Below are positions 10,455-22,900 of a DNA stretch of 64,000 nt, piece after piece (within the stretch, counting starts at the first letter, position 1; each line of letters opens with the position of its first letter). The position numbers and the translations under genes are program-made. A model generated the notes under the pieces. That model saw nothing but the letters and a program-made list of their open reading frames with translations, had not been told where the DNA came from and ran no database searches. This DNA comes from Bidens hawaiensis (taxonomy: Eukaryota; Streptophyta; Magnoliopsida; Asterales; Asteraceae), in NCBI GenBank assembly GCA_021521415.1, contig JAIQDT010001651.1, positions 248,001 through 312,000 of the forward strand, read 5' to 3'.

Positions 10455-12450
10455 CATTCAACATCTCCTTTTCACACACCTTTCCATTTCCCAAGTATTC
10501 ATCATATTTTTGTTTATAATGCACAAAGTCTTGGCCAAACATTGTCTCATTAGGAACATGGAAAGGTTTGAAGTTTAGCCTTTCATTGCAGGAATCAGTG
10601 TGGTGACCATATTCATCAAATTTCTTGCACCACACCTTTTCCTTAAATCTTTCATGATCAGCTCCTTTCTTGAATCTCTCACTTGGTCTAGGTGGTTTCA
10701 CACCAAGTGATTTCTGAGTCTTTAGACCATCAAAGTCAACTGAAAAAGGAACAAATTCTTCAATCTTGATATCTTGTCTTTCAACTTTTCCTATAACAAA
10801 GATGATTTTCTTCATATTCAAAGACTCCTCATCTAAGCTTCCCTTATGCCTTGATTTCCTCCTTTCATACTTTTCCAAGTTTTCAACTTCCTTAATATCA
10901 AATAGTTCATGGTTTGAAAATACTGGGTAAACCGCAATGAAGTTGTCACCTTCAACTATTTCAGTTACCTTTTTCTTGTGATTGTCTTTAATTCTTTGCA
11001 AGATTGCTTTGCTTGGTGGTCTTACTGCATTATAACTCAGTTTTGGTCTTTCACAGATATCAAACTTCACATGCTCTTTCCTCATCTTTTCACTATATTT
11101 CTTTCAATTTGGTGTTGTAGGTGGCAGCAATGAAATTTTGTCCACTGTTTCTTGTTTCTTAAACCTTCTAGTATTTTCAGCAGCTTGTGTCTCTTCATGA
11201 TGAAGCTGATCACTTATGTCACTCAAGTCATCTTCATTCAAATCTTCTGAATCAAAGTCATCTTCAGACACTTGTACTCCAATGGACTTTTCTTCTTTCA
11301 GATCTTCTTTTACTACAAACTCTCTCTCTACATTCACTTCAACATTCTTGTAAAGATTAACAAATTCTTCTTTGTCTTGGAATACATCTCTAAATTGTTG
11401 AAGATATCCTTGTCTCTTTTCTTTGTCTACTTTTGGCAAAAAGTTGTTGTTGAATGGTGGCGGGACATCCTTCTATTCATCTTCCTCTTTCACTTGGTTC
11501 AAAATCCCACATATGTTTCCAGTAGAGACCAAGTTCTTTAAAAACTCATTCTCTAAATTCAACTTTGTACCTTTTACTTTTTCTTCAATAATCATCTTCT
11601 TCAAACCATCAAACTCAGTCAAATACGTTGATTGAGGTCTATAGCTAATCATGCAGTCATCTTCAAGACTTTTAATCTTTTCTACATACACTATATCACT
11701 TGTCTGTTAACTATTAATTATGCTTCGTTTTCTGAAGCATTCATTCTGTAAAGTGCCTACCTTCACACCCAAAGCATCAATTTTTTCAAGTAAATCAGTT
11801 GTGGATAGTAAAGGTACCTGTAAAGAAGATGCTTCAGCCTTATATTCAACTTTGGCAATCAAAGCAACATTAGCATTCTTGATGTCTTCAGCATGGTCAC
11901 TCCAATCAAAATCTCCCTCTTGTTGTGCTGCAAGAACCACATTCCCTTGATTTCTTGGTTGATTTTGAATCCCTCTGTTGGTATTATTGGGATTATTTGG
12001 AGCAGTTTGAGGGTATTGGTTTCTTTAGTTGTTTTGATTCTGAGGCACAACTTGTTGATTATTCATTTGAGGCTATTGAAAGTTTTTGAAGTTGTTTCGG
12101 TTCTGATTCTGCTGGTAACTCTGTTGGTATTGTAGCTGGTTTCTTGACTGTGGATTTTGGAACTGATTAGCTTGAAAGTTTCTAGGCTGGTTGCATTCTC
12201 TTGCAAAGTGTCCAGGCTGTTGGCAATTGTAACATATTTCCTTGGACTTATCAAATCCTATTCTTTCATTTGGACTAGAAACAAGTGATCTTCCGGTCCT
12301 ATTGAACAGTCTTTTGCTCCTGAGTGCTAACATTGCAGCTTGCCACTTCAAATCCATATCCTCAAGGTCATCTCCATAAATTTGTTCCAGATCAGAAACA
12401 ATCGAGTTTGTTATGTCATAAACAAAACTTTTGCTCCTGAGTGCTAACAT
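10455..12450 (-). pseudogene. gag: Sirevirus B gag and gag-pol linker, N-terminally deleted
   Basis: One frame runs the full length, interrupted only by stops (near 12073, 12014, 11707, 11473 and 11104) and with no frameshift. From the N-terminal side: KWQAAMLALRSKRLFNRTGR, an intact zinc knuckle CYNCQQPGHFAREC, an Asn/Gln-rich low-complexity tract, a coiled-coil-like region (FDGLKKMIIEEKVKGTKL), PPFNNNFLPKVDKEKR, an acidic DFDSEDLNEDD region, and a second CCHC-type knuckle whose second Cys is Phe (CKKFDEYGHHTDSC). It ends at 10455, where A0 is inserted in what precedes the protease. C and D show that the N-terminal two thirds of gag is lost. Confidence 0.9.
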
Positions 12451-12522
12451 ATTTCCTTGGATTGCTATTCTAAGAAAGATTCTTGATTGTTAAAGGCGGA
12501 ATCAGAAACAATCGAGTTTGTT
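12311..12522. other. Scrambled junction with two interleaved short duplications
   Basis: CTTTTGCTCCTGAGTGCTAA-CAT (23 bp) occurs at 12311-12333 and again at 12428-12450. ATCAGAAACAATCGAGTTTG-TT (22 bp) occurs at 12391-12412 and 12501-12522. The offsets differ (117 and 110 bp), so this is not one tandem duplication. It joins gag to LTR interior and replaces the PBS. Confidence 0.85.
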
Positions 12523-12685
12523 GCTAAACAAGTTAATAAAAGTAACAGACACGAACAATCACTCAAAAGATTTCCATTTATATAAAATGATTCATACAAA
12601 CGTTAATCGATTAGGGTTTTGTCGGGAATGTATTTTAAGTAAAAACCTAGGACGGCAGTCTCACTCAATCAGGAATATTCGTTCT
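12459..12685 (-). repeat. 5' LTR of Sirevirus B, left piece
   Basis: Matches the interior of the D LTR from its GGATTGCTA position (58320s) to GTTCT (58545-58549 region). The right piece continues at 59321. The outermost 80 bp or so of the LTR next to the PBS is missing. The last five bases, GTTCT (12681-12685), are the target duplication of D. Confidence 0.85.
12681..12685. repeat. Target duplication of D, left copy (GTTCT)
   Basis: Directly precedes TTTCGGTCCC, the left end of D, and matches 59321-59325 directly after the right end of D. Confidence 0.85.
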
Positions 12686-12803
12686 TTTCGGTCCCGAATT
12701 ATCAATCAATAATCAATAACAATGTCATAACCCACACATAATGTGTCGACAAGAAGGTTAATGACGGATTGATAAATAAGGATAGATTCTTGTTTGTAAA
12801 AGG
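12686..12803 (-). repeat. 3' LTR of Sirevirus D, left piece
   Basis: Matches the first 118 bp of D's other LTR (58243 onward), starting TTTCGGTCCC. It stops where element C begins and resumes at 38296 after the AAAGG target duplication. Confidence 0.9.
12799..12803. repeat. Target duplication of C, left copy (AAAGG)
   Basis: Precedes the TGTCAGG end of C and matches 38296-38300 after the other end. Joined, the flanks give the continuous LTR sequence TTGTAAAAGGCGGAATCAG seen in D and B. Confidence 0.9.
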
Positions 12804-13093
12804 TGTCAGGCCTCTCGATTTCAGCTGGATCTTACTTAATCATGTCATAACTCACACAGATTAATGTGCCGACAAGAGAGTTAATGACGGGTTGCTATAT
12901 TTAGAAAGATAGGTAGAAAGCACACATAGGATTCACTCAAAAGATTTCCATCTATATAATTTTCATCATACAAAGTGGATAATCGATTTAGGGTTTTAGG
13001 AATCCTAGGACAGCCGTCACACGATATTCTATCTCAATAAATGTGTCTGTCTATCCTTATTGTGCCTCTCTTGGTGGCGTGCTCTAAACATTC

Positions 13094-13101
13094 TATTTAT
13101 A
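13094..13101 (-). promoter_or_regulatory. TATA box of the C LTR
   Basis: Minus-strand GCCTATAAATAGAATG. The same box is at 58621-58628 and 38562-38569 (D) and 59383-59390 (B), each at the same place in the LTR. The motif array lies upstream of it in U3. Confidence 0.75.
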
Positions 13102-13199
13102 GGCCTGCCAACCTAGGACATCTGTAATTCCTTCTAGAAACCCTAAATACAATCATACATATTCAAATTACATATTCAAAATACAACTAAGTGTAAAAC

Positions 13200-13870
13200 A
13201 AGTCTTCCGGGTAGGCTTTTCATAAATCTTTATTTTCCGAGTACGTTGTGTACTCTGCCATCCTTCAGGACTTGGTAACATAGAAGTGTACTCGGAATCA
13301 GTTTCCGGGTAGACTTTACTTGAAGAGTATTTTACCAAGTAAAATACTCACCGGGTAGACTTCAGTCTTCTTGACTTTTCCAGACTTTGCCCGACAAACT
13401 CTTACGAGCAACCTTGTTCTTCAATGATCCATTTCAGCTCTTTGCTATAAAATAAATTATTAGCAAAGTGTACTCGGAAGTACTGTTCCTTGCTTGAGCT
13501 GAACCTTGCCCGATATTACTTAGAGATATTCCTTTAGATCATCAAGCATACTTGGACCATACTTATTAATGAATACCTTGCCCGGTCTTCCAATCACTTG
13601 GCTTCTTGGACTTGGTTAACCAAACCGTACTCGGAAGAGTAATATACTTGGCTCTGAAAAACAGACTTGCTTGATAAAGTGAACCTTGCCCGGATTTACA
13701 TAAACTAGTGAACCTTGCTCGGCAATACACTAATTTGCAAACCTTGCTCGGATAACCACTAAAGAAGACTACTTGAAGTAAACCTTGCCCGGTAGACAAA
13801 ATATCATACCCGGCTAAGTAAAACCTTGCTCGGATGTCTAAGGTGTGCCCGTATCCATAATTAGCGAATT
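13200..13870. repeat. TGCCCGG/TGCTCGG motif array in U3 of the C LTR
   Basis: About 15 copies of CTTGCCCGG, CTTGCTCGG, TACTCGG, and the opposite-strand forms CCGGGTAG and CCGAGTA, spaced roughly 25-70 bp. The D and B LTRs (38640-39120, 58730-59240, 59490-60090) have the same kind of array. Confidence 0.8.
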
Positions 13871-13968
13871 CTGAGGAGGTTGAGAAGATTCCAATCTTCC
13901 ATATACTTCATTCTGGTCAAATCTGTGACTCAACAATCTCCCCCTTAGGTCAATTGTTTGACTCAACA

Positions 13969-14135
13969 ATCTCCCCCTAGATTGGAACACCTCAGCTGAC
14001 CCAAAACATTTCTATGATTACTTACACTTAGCAAAAATACACATCAAATCAAAAATCAAAATTACATATTCAAATAACATAAGCAAATTACATAGTCAGA
14101 AAGTTGTCCGAAGACATTACAAAACAAAGCCTATT
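13969..14135 (-). promoter_or_regulatory. Polypurine tract of C and short 3' non-coding stretch
   Basis: Minus-strand AGGGGGAGAT (13969-13978) directly before the LTR primes plus-strand DNA synthesis. A second copy, AAGGGGGAGAT, lies inside the LTR at 13936-13946. The remainder up to the env-like stop at 14136 is AT-rich with no other feature. Confidence 0.8.
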
Positions 14136-17100
14136 CTATTGATCTTGTCTCTTTCTTGCATTATGAATGGCTTGTCTTCGATTGATTATCTCTGAAGCAG
14201 CTTTCATCTTGAAAATATTAAGGGCTTGGTAGTGAGTGTGACTTTCTGGTATAGCCATGTCCCTTATATCCATCAAGTCTTCATTGTGCAGGCATGTCAA
14301 GTCTTCATCTTTCTTAATGATCCCCAAAATTTTTCCATCCGAATTCCTCAGTACAAAATGATTATCATTCTCTTTGAATTCAATGTCATCTATAATCCCA
14401 TTTTTCTGTACTGTGTAATTGGGGCGTCTCATTCTTCTTCCCAGACTTATACATGTATTCAAGTTGGACAATGGATTCTCATCTCTGAAGGTCTTCTGAA
14501 AGTCTCTTTCAGCTATGTCCACTCTTTTCTGCTTTGCAGTCCTTTTTGACTTGTGAGACTGAATCAACCTCCAGCTCCTCTTTTCTTTTAAGAATTTGAA
14601 TCATTTTCCAGCCTCTTCATACAAGTATTTTGACAGATCATTCATCTCTCTACCTGCCAATCTGCTTCTGTCTCTGTAATCATACAATCTGAGAGTGGCC
14701 ATTCTGTCTAACTGTTCTTCATTGTAGTCACGAAAGTCACTCCTAACCACAATCTCTCTCAGCAATCTGCTTTCCATAATCACTTTTAAAGATTCAGTAA
14801 CTGAGTCAAAGTACAGTTCCCTAGGAAGATCCACATCAGACTGTGGTCTTGTTGTTCTTTGTTGTGCAGAACTGCTCGACTCACCTCTTCCTCCTTGACC
14901 TCTTCCTCCTTGTGGAACTCTTATTGAAATAGGAGGTCTGAAGGGAATGGACTTCTTTGGTTTTGCAGGCCTCAAGTTAAAGACATTAATTTATAAAGCC
15001 TCAATCATCTCTGTTGCTAGATTGGCAAGTTCAACAACATTGTGTCCTGCTGCTTTAAGTTCTTTTAACATTTTATCCATACCAGGAGTTCTTGCCAATC
15101 CAGCAGGTACTAACCTAACATCAGCATAATATCTTGGGTTCTCTCTTTCCCTTAAGGCTTTCTCCCATTCATTCTTTTTAATATAAAAGAGGTATTTCAA
15201 ATCCTTCTTTTCCTAGACATTGAAGTCTGCTTCAGTCATTCCTCTTTGATTTATCATTATGTTTCTTAGAATGTTTATCATTTCTTCATTTTCCCAAGGG
15301 AGAAATGGTTTTTTTTCTCAGGTTCAGGCTTAGGTTCCTTTGGGATGGGTGTTTCAACAGTAGGAACTTCATCTGGTTTTTCCTTTTCAGCCTGTTTCTT
15401 TTGTTTCTCCCTCAAAGTTTGGATTCTTCTCTTCTTTGCTTGAGGTTCATCAGTTGGTTCAGCCTGTTTGGTAGAGCTATCAGTTTGGACCCTTTTCAAT
15501 TTTTTTTTCTTTTTAGTTTGTTGTACTGGTCCAACACTGATTCTCTGAATAAATGTTCAAAAATCTCAGGCTTCATACATCTTTCCAGCAGGTATGCACA
15601 CATTCCTCCAAACTTTTTCTTCAAATTTCCATCTTTTCAAGTTTCTCATTTTCTTTTACACACTTCTCAATTACCTTCTCTCTCTCTCTGTTATACAGAT
15701 CTTGTAGTTTGTCAAAGTTTAGGTTAGACATATCTTTTTCTGAATGATTGTGCCTTCTGAGATATTCCGTGAATTTCTGACTTTCCCTATTTTTCTCTTT
15801 CATCTTTTCCTTCAGGGCATCTCTCTCTTTGTTAAGTCTCATCTGCAACTGATCATCATCAAGATCAGCCAGTGAATCAAAACTTATGCCATATCTTTTT
15901 AGTTTTTCAATCAAATGATTTTTCCTTTTAGCCTCCCTCATACTCAACTCAATGTTTGTCCTCTGTTCCTCAGTCATTGTGACCTGAGGGGACACAACAT
16001 TAGTAGATTTCACATTCATTTCCTGATCATTCTCTGGGTCATTATCATTATTATCAGAATCTTCAGATTCATCCTCTCCTTCAGATAGATCATTCATAGC
16101 ATCAATATTTGGTTCATCAGAGGATGGATTCCCAGGGATAGATACATCTTGCACTCATTTCACGTGTTCATCTGGCCTTAAAGTCTGCAAAGGAATTGCC
16201 CTTATGGGACTTGCTTCATCATCAGGGGTTTCTACAAAGTAGTTGTTCTTTTCATCTTATCTCCCTTTCTTTACAGACTCAGTACCTTCATCTGACATGA
16301 ATGTTTCTGGTCGATCCCTTTTCCTTGAATACTTTTTTCCTTACTTGGGATCATCCACATACTCCCATTCATCAGGATTTTGTTTAATGTCATCTTTGAT
16401 CTGTTGAACCCATTTCTGTGCAGCCATTGAGGTCATGGACTCACCAATTTCTTCTTTAGCCATCATATCAGTATTCAGACTTACTGGTTCAGCAGTCTCA
16501 TTTGACTTTGTTTCTTGTTGACTTTCAGTTAGAAACATGTTGACCACCATAGCTAGGGAGTTATCAACTTCCTCATCTCTTTTCAACTCAATCAAGGCCT
16601 CTATCACTTCTTGATCAGCCACTTTTTCAATGAATTCCTTTGCAAATTTGGCTTGACTGATCAAGTTTTCCTGCTCTGCCAACTCTACAGGGTCCATAGT
16701 TTGGGCCAGTATTTCTCTGTCCCTTGTTTCTCTCAAAATGTTTCCTTGTTCCCTTAGAGCAGCAGCAGCAGCTTCATCATCTTCTCTAAATAAAACATCC
16801 TTTTTAGGATATGCCTTAACAGGCTCTTCTTCTGTAACCTTTGCCTTACCCTTCTCAATCCTCTCCTCACATCCTCCTCATCTTCAGACTGTACTTCCAG
16901 TTCTGGGTCATTCTCTATTCTCTTGGAACTTGCTTCTTGATCAGCTTCTGGTTCAGTGTTTATAAGTTCCTCAGTAGCAGCATTTTCATCAATGATGTCT
17001 TCAATTTGAGCATCAGTAAATCAGTAGCTATGTCAGTTAAGACATCAGTAGCAATTTCAGCAGCTACATTCTCCTCAACATTTGTCTTTTCAATCTCATT

Positions 17101-18205
17101 CACTATCTCAACATTCTCTACATTCCTTTCCAAATTTCTCATTTCATCAATATAGTCATAATCTTGTTCTGCACCCTCAGACATATCACCTTCATACTCT
17201 TCTTCATCCAAAATTCTCCTATCCTCACTACTTTCCTCTCCATCATCATACATATTCATAATCAGCTTTAAACTGTCTGCAGTCTCAACAACTGCTACAG
17301 TCTCTTCAACATTCACATTTGAGACAGTTGGCCTAGATTCATTCTCCCCCTGTTTTGGGGCCGCTGAGGTCTTCTCAACCTCCTGCACTAGGGCTTGAAT
17401 TCTCATGTTAGCTTGAACCAACTTCTCTAACAGCATCACATTTTCATTGGTCACCTCCTCATTTCTTCTTTTCAATTCAGCATTCTCTAACATCAAATCT
17501 AGATTTCTCTGGAGCAGGTCTGTGTTAGTGAGTGGTGATGTGGGTGGTGTTGTGAAGAATGTTTCATGTTCAGCTTGTTCTGTGGTGTGATTTTGGTAAG
17601 TGAATGGTGGTGGTGATTGTGTATGAACTGGGCTTGGAATGAGTGAATCTGTGTGGGTTGGGTATATGTTGGTGGTGTTTGTGGTGGTGGTGATGTATGT
17701 GATGAGGTTTCAGGTTAGCTAATGGTTAGGGTTTGAGGTGGGGATTGAGTGGCTTGATGTGTTGGAGTTTGTGGTGGTGAAGGTACAATGGGTTGGTCAA
17801 TGTGTGGTGGTGATTGTGGTGGTGTTGGAATAGGTTGTTCAAGTTGCTCAAGATGCTCCCCCTGAACAGGTGCATCAATATCCATAGCTACTCCAACTCC
17901 TCCTCCATCTCCATCAATATCATCATTTTCATCATCAGAACCATCAACATCACTCTCAACATCATTTCCTCCTTCCTCCTCTGAGCTTAACTCAGGCACA
18001 GGCATCACAACCAAGTCATGGTTCAACAACCATGGCAATATCTCAAATGGGACATTTGATTTGTACAGATTTGAAACACCTGGATTTGAAACCATGGCAA
18101 CAGTGGGTAGATCTTGGAGTTCACTGTTGAAGATTATCTGTAGGAACCTTGGATATTGTAAAAATCTCTTCTTTTCTGCCTTCTTCAGGTTTCCTACTAA
18201 TCCTT
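14136..18205 (-). pseudogene. Env-like region of Sirevirus C, C-terminal part
   Basis: Continues the frame that starts at 25610 after removal of A1. It begins near YPRFLQIIF, then passes through acidic and proline-rich segments (VPELSSEEEGGN; PTPPQSPPH), long Glu/Lys coiled-coil-like stretches (16960-17496, 16341-16736, 15621-16154), a basic KKRR segment (15278-15499), and a C-terminal region with RRPNYTVQKNGI and LRNSDGKILGIIKKDEDL. It is broken by many stops and at least some frameshifts. Plants Sireviruses often carry a third gene here called env-like by position; I see no clear signal peptide or fusion domain, so an envelope role is not supported by sequence alone. Confidence 0.8.
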
Positions 18206-18210
18206 CAAAT
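18206..18210. repeat. Target duplication of A1, left copy (CAAAT)
   Basis: Matches 25058-25062. Removing A1 and one copy gives ATCCTTCAAATATCA, which is what the intact D copy has at the same place. Confidence 0.93.
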
Positions 18211-18765
18211 TGTTGGGTTTTAACAAGATTATCAAAGTGATAAAATCCCTATTTTACCAAAAACGCAGCGGATATAAAAGTTTTAAATCTTGTTAATATG
18301 ATATGTATAAAACCAATTTTAAACATGCAAAACCCAAACCCGGATCTAAATACGAATTACACACTATCAAATACATGCATGTCACTATAAGTCCATGCAT
18401 GTTACTACTACCTTTCAATATGACAAAATCGGGTGAAAGAGATGATGATTGAAAGGTAAGAACTTGAATATGGAAGCTCCTCAAGCTAGCATACCCCAAG
18501 CTTCAACAACACACTACTTCTAGCTAGGATTTGCAATTGAAATTTTCTTCTTCTTTTCTTATGTTGGATGAAAATACCCAAGAGAGGAAGAGAGAAAAGT
18601 TTACTTGGAAATTATGTGTGTTATGAAAGAATGAAAGAGAAAGACTTGGTTTTATTTAAAGGCATGTTTCTCTCCACCAATAATAACCATTGCATGTCTC
18701 CACTCAAACATATAATAATATTACATTTGAAAGAGTTATTATCTTTTTTCTTTTATAAAACTTTA

Positions 18766-18800
<35 letters not shown>

Positions 18801-19158
18801 ATACATATATACTTTTATAAGTTTTTAACTTATAACTTATAAAACATATTATATGTTAAGAGACATGCTTGGTTATTATTATTCACATATTGTTATTTAA
18901 CCAACTTAAATAACACTATGTAATGTTCTTTCATAAAACATAAATCATCCATATGATTTGTTTATTACACAAGTACATTGTATTTAGAAACCCCTTTCCA
19001 AATAACTCAAGTGTTAATATTCATTTGTTATGATCACATCATATATGAACGAATATTATCGGTGTTTGTCTAGCTTGTTATTGGGTATGACCCGACTTGG
19101 ATCATAACGTACTAGCCACATCAATTTAATATGTCTCTTGGGCAGACCGAGTCCAACA
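18211..19158 (-). repeat. 3' LTR of copia A1
   Basis: 948 bp, TGTTGGACTCGG to AACCCAACA on the minus strand. It contains a (TA)n run at about 18770-18798. The PPT complement ATCTCCCACT follows at 19159-19168. Confidence 0.95.
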
Positions 19159-19925
19159 ATCTCCCACTTGCACAAGATACATAGAAGATTGATGCAAGTA
19201 GCAAATACCGCCTAACTACGTTTTACTACCCCTAATACTTATGACGAAGTGCCATTCAATAACATCATCCCTTTCAAGTCCCATACTTGAAGATGATTTA
19301 GGTGAAACTATCATTTATCATTTTGCCACAAATGTCATGTTAAATCCAGAGACACAGAGTGATCATTCTCTGTTGATTTAACTTGTCAGGCCTTAGACAT
19401 TTAACTCTCAACGAATAAGAGGGACAAATCCCATATTGACTACATACGTCTCTCACTATCACCTTGTACTATACTTGAGCTTAACCTTATGTACTGACAT
19501 AAGCGAAGAACTAAGTTAAAGCATAATAGTCGATGAATATCAAGACCCAATATGTATCTCAGGTCGGAGGATACTATGAAGTTCGCCTTTACTCATATTT
19601 ACTTACGATCACAAATCCCAAGGATTCCATGCAGTAAAATTGAGAGCGGGTCAGTCCAATATTTATCCCATAAATATCTTTGAACCTTGGCAGCAACCCT
19701 TTGCTATATTCATACCTCATGAATAACTACCAATCCAAGTTCATAATAGTCTTACTTTCACATTTGTTCTCATAAATATGAACGACTACGGACGTTTAGA
19801 ATAATTCAAATTATTCACGGATTTAAACATACTAAAATAAAACATAACCTAAGAACATGACCATAACCAAAACCATATGATTGAGTTAAAATAAAATTGT
19901 TCCAACATCCAAATACAAATTTTGA
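19159..19925 (-). other. 3' untranslated region of copia A1
   Basis: 767 bp with no ORF, homologous to the same region in A0 and A3. It ends at the PPT next to the LTR. Confidence 0.85.
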
Positions 19926-22900
19926 TCAAATCCAATCACTAGAATATCGAAGTCCTAAGGCGCAAGTATGACTCTCATGCTTCGGCCTTTCAAGGAGTTT
20001 CGTGAGTGGGTCCGCAATGTTTTGATCAGTGTGAACTTTGCGAATACATATCTTTCCCTTTTCAACTTCATCCCTTATGTAGTTGAATCTCCGCTCAATG
20101 TGCCTAGTTTTTTGATGTGCGCGGGGTTCCTTGATTTGAGCAATCGCACCCTCGTTGTCACAAAAGATCTCTAGAGAGTCCTGAATGGTACGAACCACTC
20201 CTAGATCGGCAATGAACTTTCTAATCCATGCAGCTTCTTGAGCTGCCAGGGAGGCGGCGATGTATTCAGATTCAGTGGTGGATAAAGCTACCACGTCTTG
20301 TTTTGCACTGTTCCATGAGACAGCACCACCATTGAGAACGAAAACGTATCCCGATTGTGATCGAGAATCATCTCGATCAGTTTGGAAACTCGCATCAGTG
20401 TAACCCTTTACAACGAGTTCCTCCTCACCAGAGCCATATATTAGAAACATATCCTTAGTCCTTCTAAGGTATTTCAATATGCTCTTAATAGCCATCCAAT
20501 GGCTAGTTCCCGGATTTTGTTGGTATCGACTTGTCATGCTCAAGGCGCATGACACATCCGGTCTAGTGCAAATCATGGCATACATGATGGATCCTATAGC
20601 AGATGCTTATGGGATACCACTCATTTTGTCTTTCTCATCCTTTGAGCTTGGACATTGAGAAGCACTCAACATCGTTCCTCTTTGAATAGGTACCAAACCT
20701 TTCTTAGAGTATTCCATCTTAAACCTTTTCAAGATCTTGTCAATGTATGCACTTTGATTCAAACCTATCAACCGCCTTGATCTATCCCTATAGATTCTTA
20801 TTCCCAGAATATAGGCGGCTTCACCAAGATCCTTTATAGAAAAACAGCTTCCAAGCCAGGCTTTCATACCTTCCAAGGTTGGAATGTCATTTCCAAACAG
20901 TAACATGTCATCGACATATAATACAAGAAAGGTTATGATGCTCCCACTAGCTTTCTTATGCACACAAGCTTCATCAGCGTTTAAGATGAATCCAAATTTC
21001 TTAACTTCATCATCAAAACGGTGATTCCAACTTCTGGATGCTTGTTTCAATCCATAGATTGATTTCTTCAACTTGCATACTTTGTTAGGATGTTGTGGAT
21101 AGACAAAACCTTCAGGCTGAACCATATAAACATCTTCATTAAGATGCCCATTTAGAAAAGCAGTTTTGACATCCATTTGCCATATCTCATAGTCATAATA
21201 TGCGGCTATGGCAAACAATATCCTTATAGACTTTAGCATCGCCACGGGCGAGAAAGTTTCATCATAATCAACCCCTTGAGTTTGAGTGAAACCCTTTGCT
21301 ACAAGTCTAGCTTTATAAGTATCCAAGTTTCCATTCATATCAGTTTTCTTCTTGAAAACCCACTTACTTCCAACCAGCTTGGAATTTAGAGGTGGAGCAA
21401 CCAAGTCCCATACTTGATTGTCATGCATGGATTGCATCTCAACATTCATGGCTTCTAGCCATTTTTCACATTCAGATTGCGACATTGCATCTCGGTATGT
21501 GGTGGGTTCATCCGAATCAACCACGTAGCATCCATCCATGAAAAATCCATATCTCTCAGGTGGGGTGCTAACTCTACCAGATTTGCGAATGTTTTGTGTG
21601 TTTTGATCAACCATTTGGTCATCCTCAACAACCTCTTGTTGATTGCTAGTGTCAACCAAACGTGTATCGGCTTGTAGTTCTCGATCCTCTTCGAGTTCTA
21701 CAGTTCTATCAGTTCCTTCCATAAGGAACCTTCTTTCCAAGAACTTAGCCTTTCGAGCTATAAACACTTTATGCTCGCTTGGATTATAGAAATAATATCC
21801 CATCGAATCCGTGGGATATCCTACAAATATACACTTAGTGGATCGACATTCAAGTTTGTCAGGGGTGTAGATCTTAACATAAGCCTCACAACCCCATACC
21901 TTTAGATATGAAAATTTTGGAGCCTTTCCATGCCATATTTCAAAAGGTGTCCTATCCACTTTCTTGGTTGGTGCCATATTTAAAATACGGGCAGCAGAGA
22001 TCACAGCGAAACCCCAAAATGATAGGGGTAATGAGCATCTAGCCATCATGGATCGAACCATGTCCAATAAAGTTCGATTCCTCCTTTCGGACACACCATT
22101 ATGTTGTGGTGTTCTAGGTGGAGTAAGTTGTGAGACAATCCCATAACTCCTAAGATGTTTTAGAAATGCATCATTGAGGTATTCACCTCCTCTATCGGAA
22201 CGTAGTACTTTGATTGTTTTGTTAAGTTGATTTTGTACTTCATTTTGGAAGACTTTGAACATTTCAAAGGCCTCATTTTTGTGTCTTAACAAGAACACAT
22301 ACCCATAGCGACTATAATCGTCGGTAAAGGTAATGAAGTATCTTTCACCATTTCTTGTCATTGTCCTAAAAGATCCACATACATCCAAATGTATGATACC
22401 TAATAAGTCTTTCGCCCTTTCATTTGTTCCATTAAAGGGTTCTTTGGTCATCTTTCCCAATAAACAAGATTCACATTCATCAAATGAATCAACATTTGAT
22501 TTCAAAAGACCATTCTTTCGAAGTGTATGAATATGATTCTTGTTTATGTGACCAAGACGACAATGCCAAAGAAAAGTATTACTCAAATCCATTTTGAGTC
22601 TTTTGGTGTTAGCTTGGTACAACGAGTTATCAATGTATGAGTCATCATGAATTAATTCATAAATGCCATAAAACGACATCGCTTTAAAATAAAAGACATT
22701 ATCCATGAAAACATAAATACCATTATCAACAAACTTAAAGTCATAACCAGATTGTCTTAATACAGAAACAGAGATAATATTCCTAGTCAAACTAGGAGAA
22801 TATAAAATGTTTTTCAAAACAATTTCCAAATCATTTGGAAGCTTTAAAACATAATCTCCTCGGGCTTGGACGTCAACCTTTGCTCCATTGCCCATGAAGA

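Larger units (their letters stand above)
10455..12685 (-). mobile_element. Sirevirus B, left segment (gag-pol start and LTR piece)
   Basis: The oldest element of the nest. It has a gag-pol segment (10455-12450) and the piece of its 5' LTR left of the D insertion (12459-12685). The rest of the LTR is at 59321-60166. The continuation of pol, env-like region and 3' LTR would lie left of A0, outside the window. The end of gag, the PBS and about 80 bp of LTR are missing at a scrambled junction near 12450. Confidence 0.85.
12804..13968 (-). repeat. 3' LTR of Sirevirus C
   Basis: 1165 bp. On the minus strand it starts TGTTGAGTCAAACAATTGAC and ends GGCCTGACA. The first 33 bp (13936-13968) are an extension that contains a second copy of the polypurine tract and of the old LTR start. 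TATA box at 13094-13101. The region 13200-13870 is full of TGCCCGG/TGCTCGG motifs. Confidence 0.9.

Noticed and set aside
12459..13968. Tandem duplicated LTRs, first read as unequal recombination giving LTR-element-LTR-element-LTR
   Set aside because: The GTTCT and AAAGG target duplications show nested insertion instead.
18568..18828. ORF MKIPKRGREKSLLG in the A1 LTR, also in A2 and the other A1 LTR
   Set aside because: Repeated only because the LTR is repeated; the copies end at different places in the TA run and there is no sign of selection.
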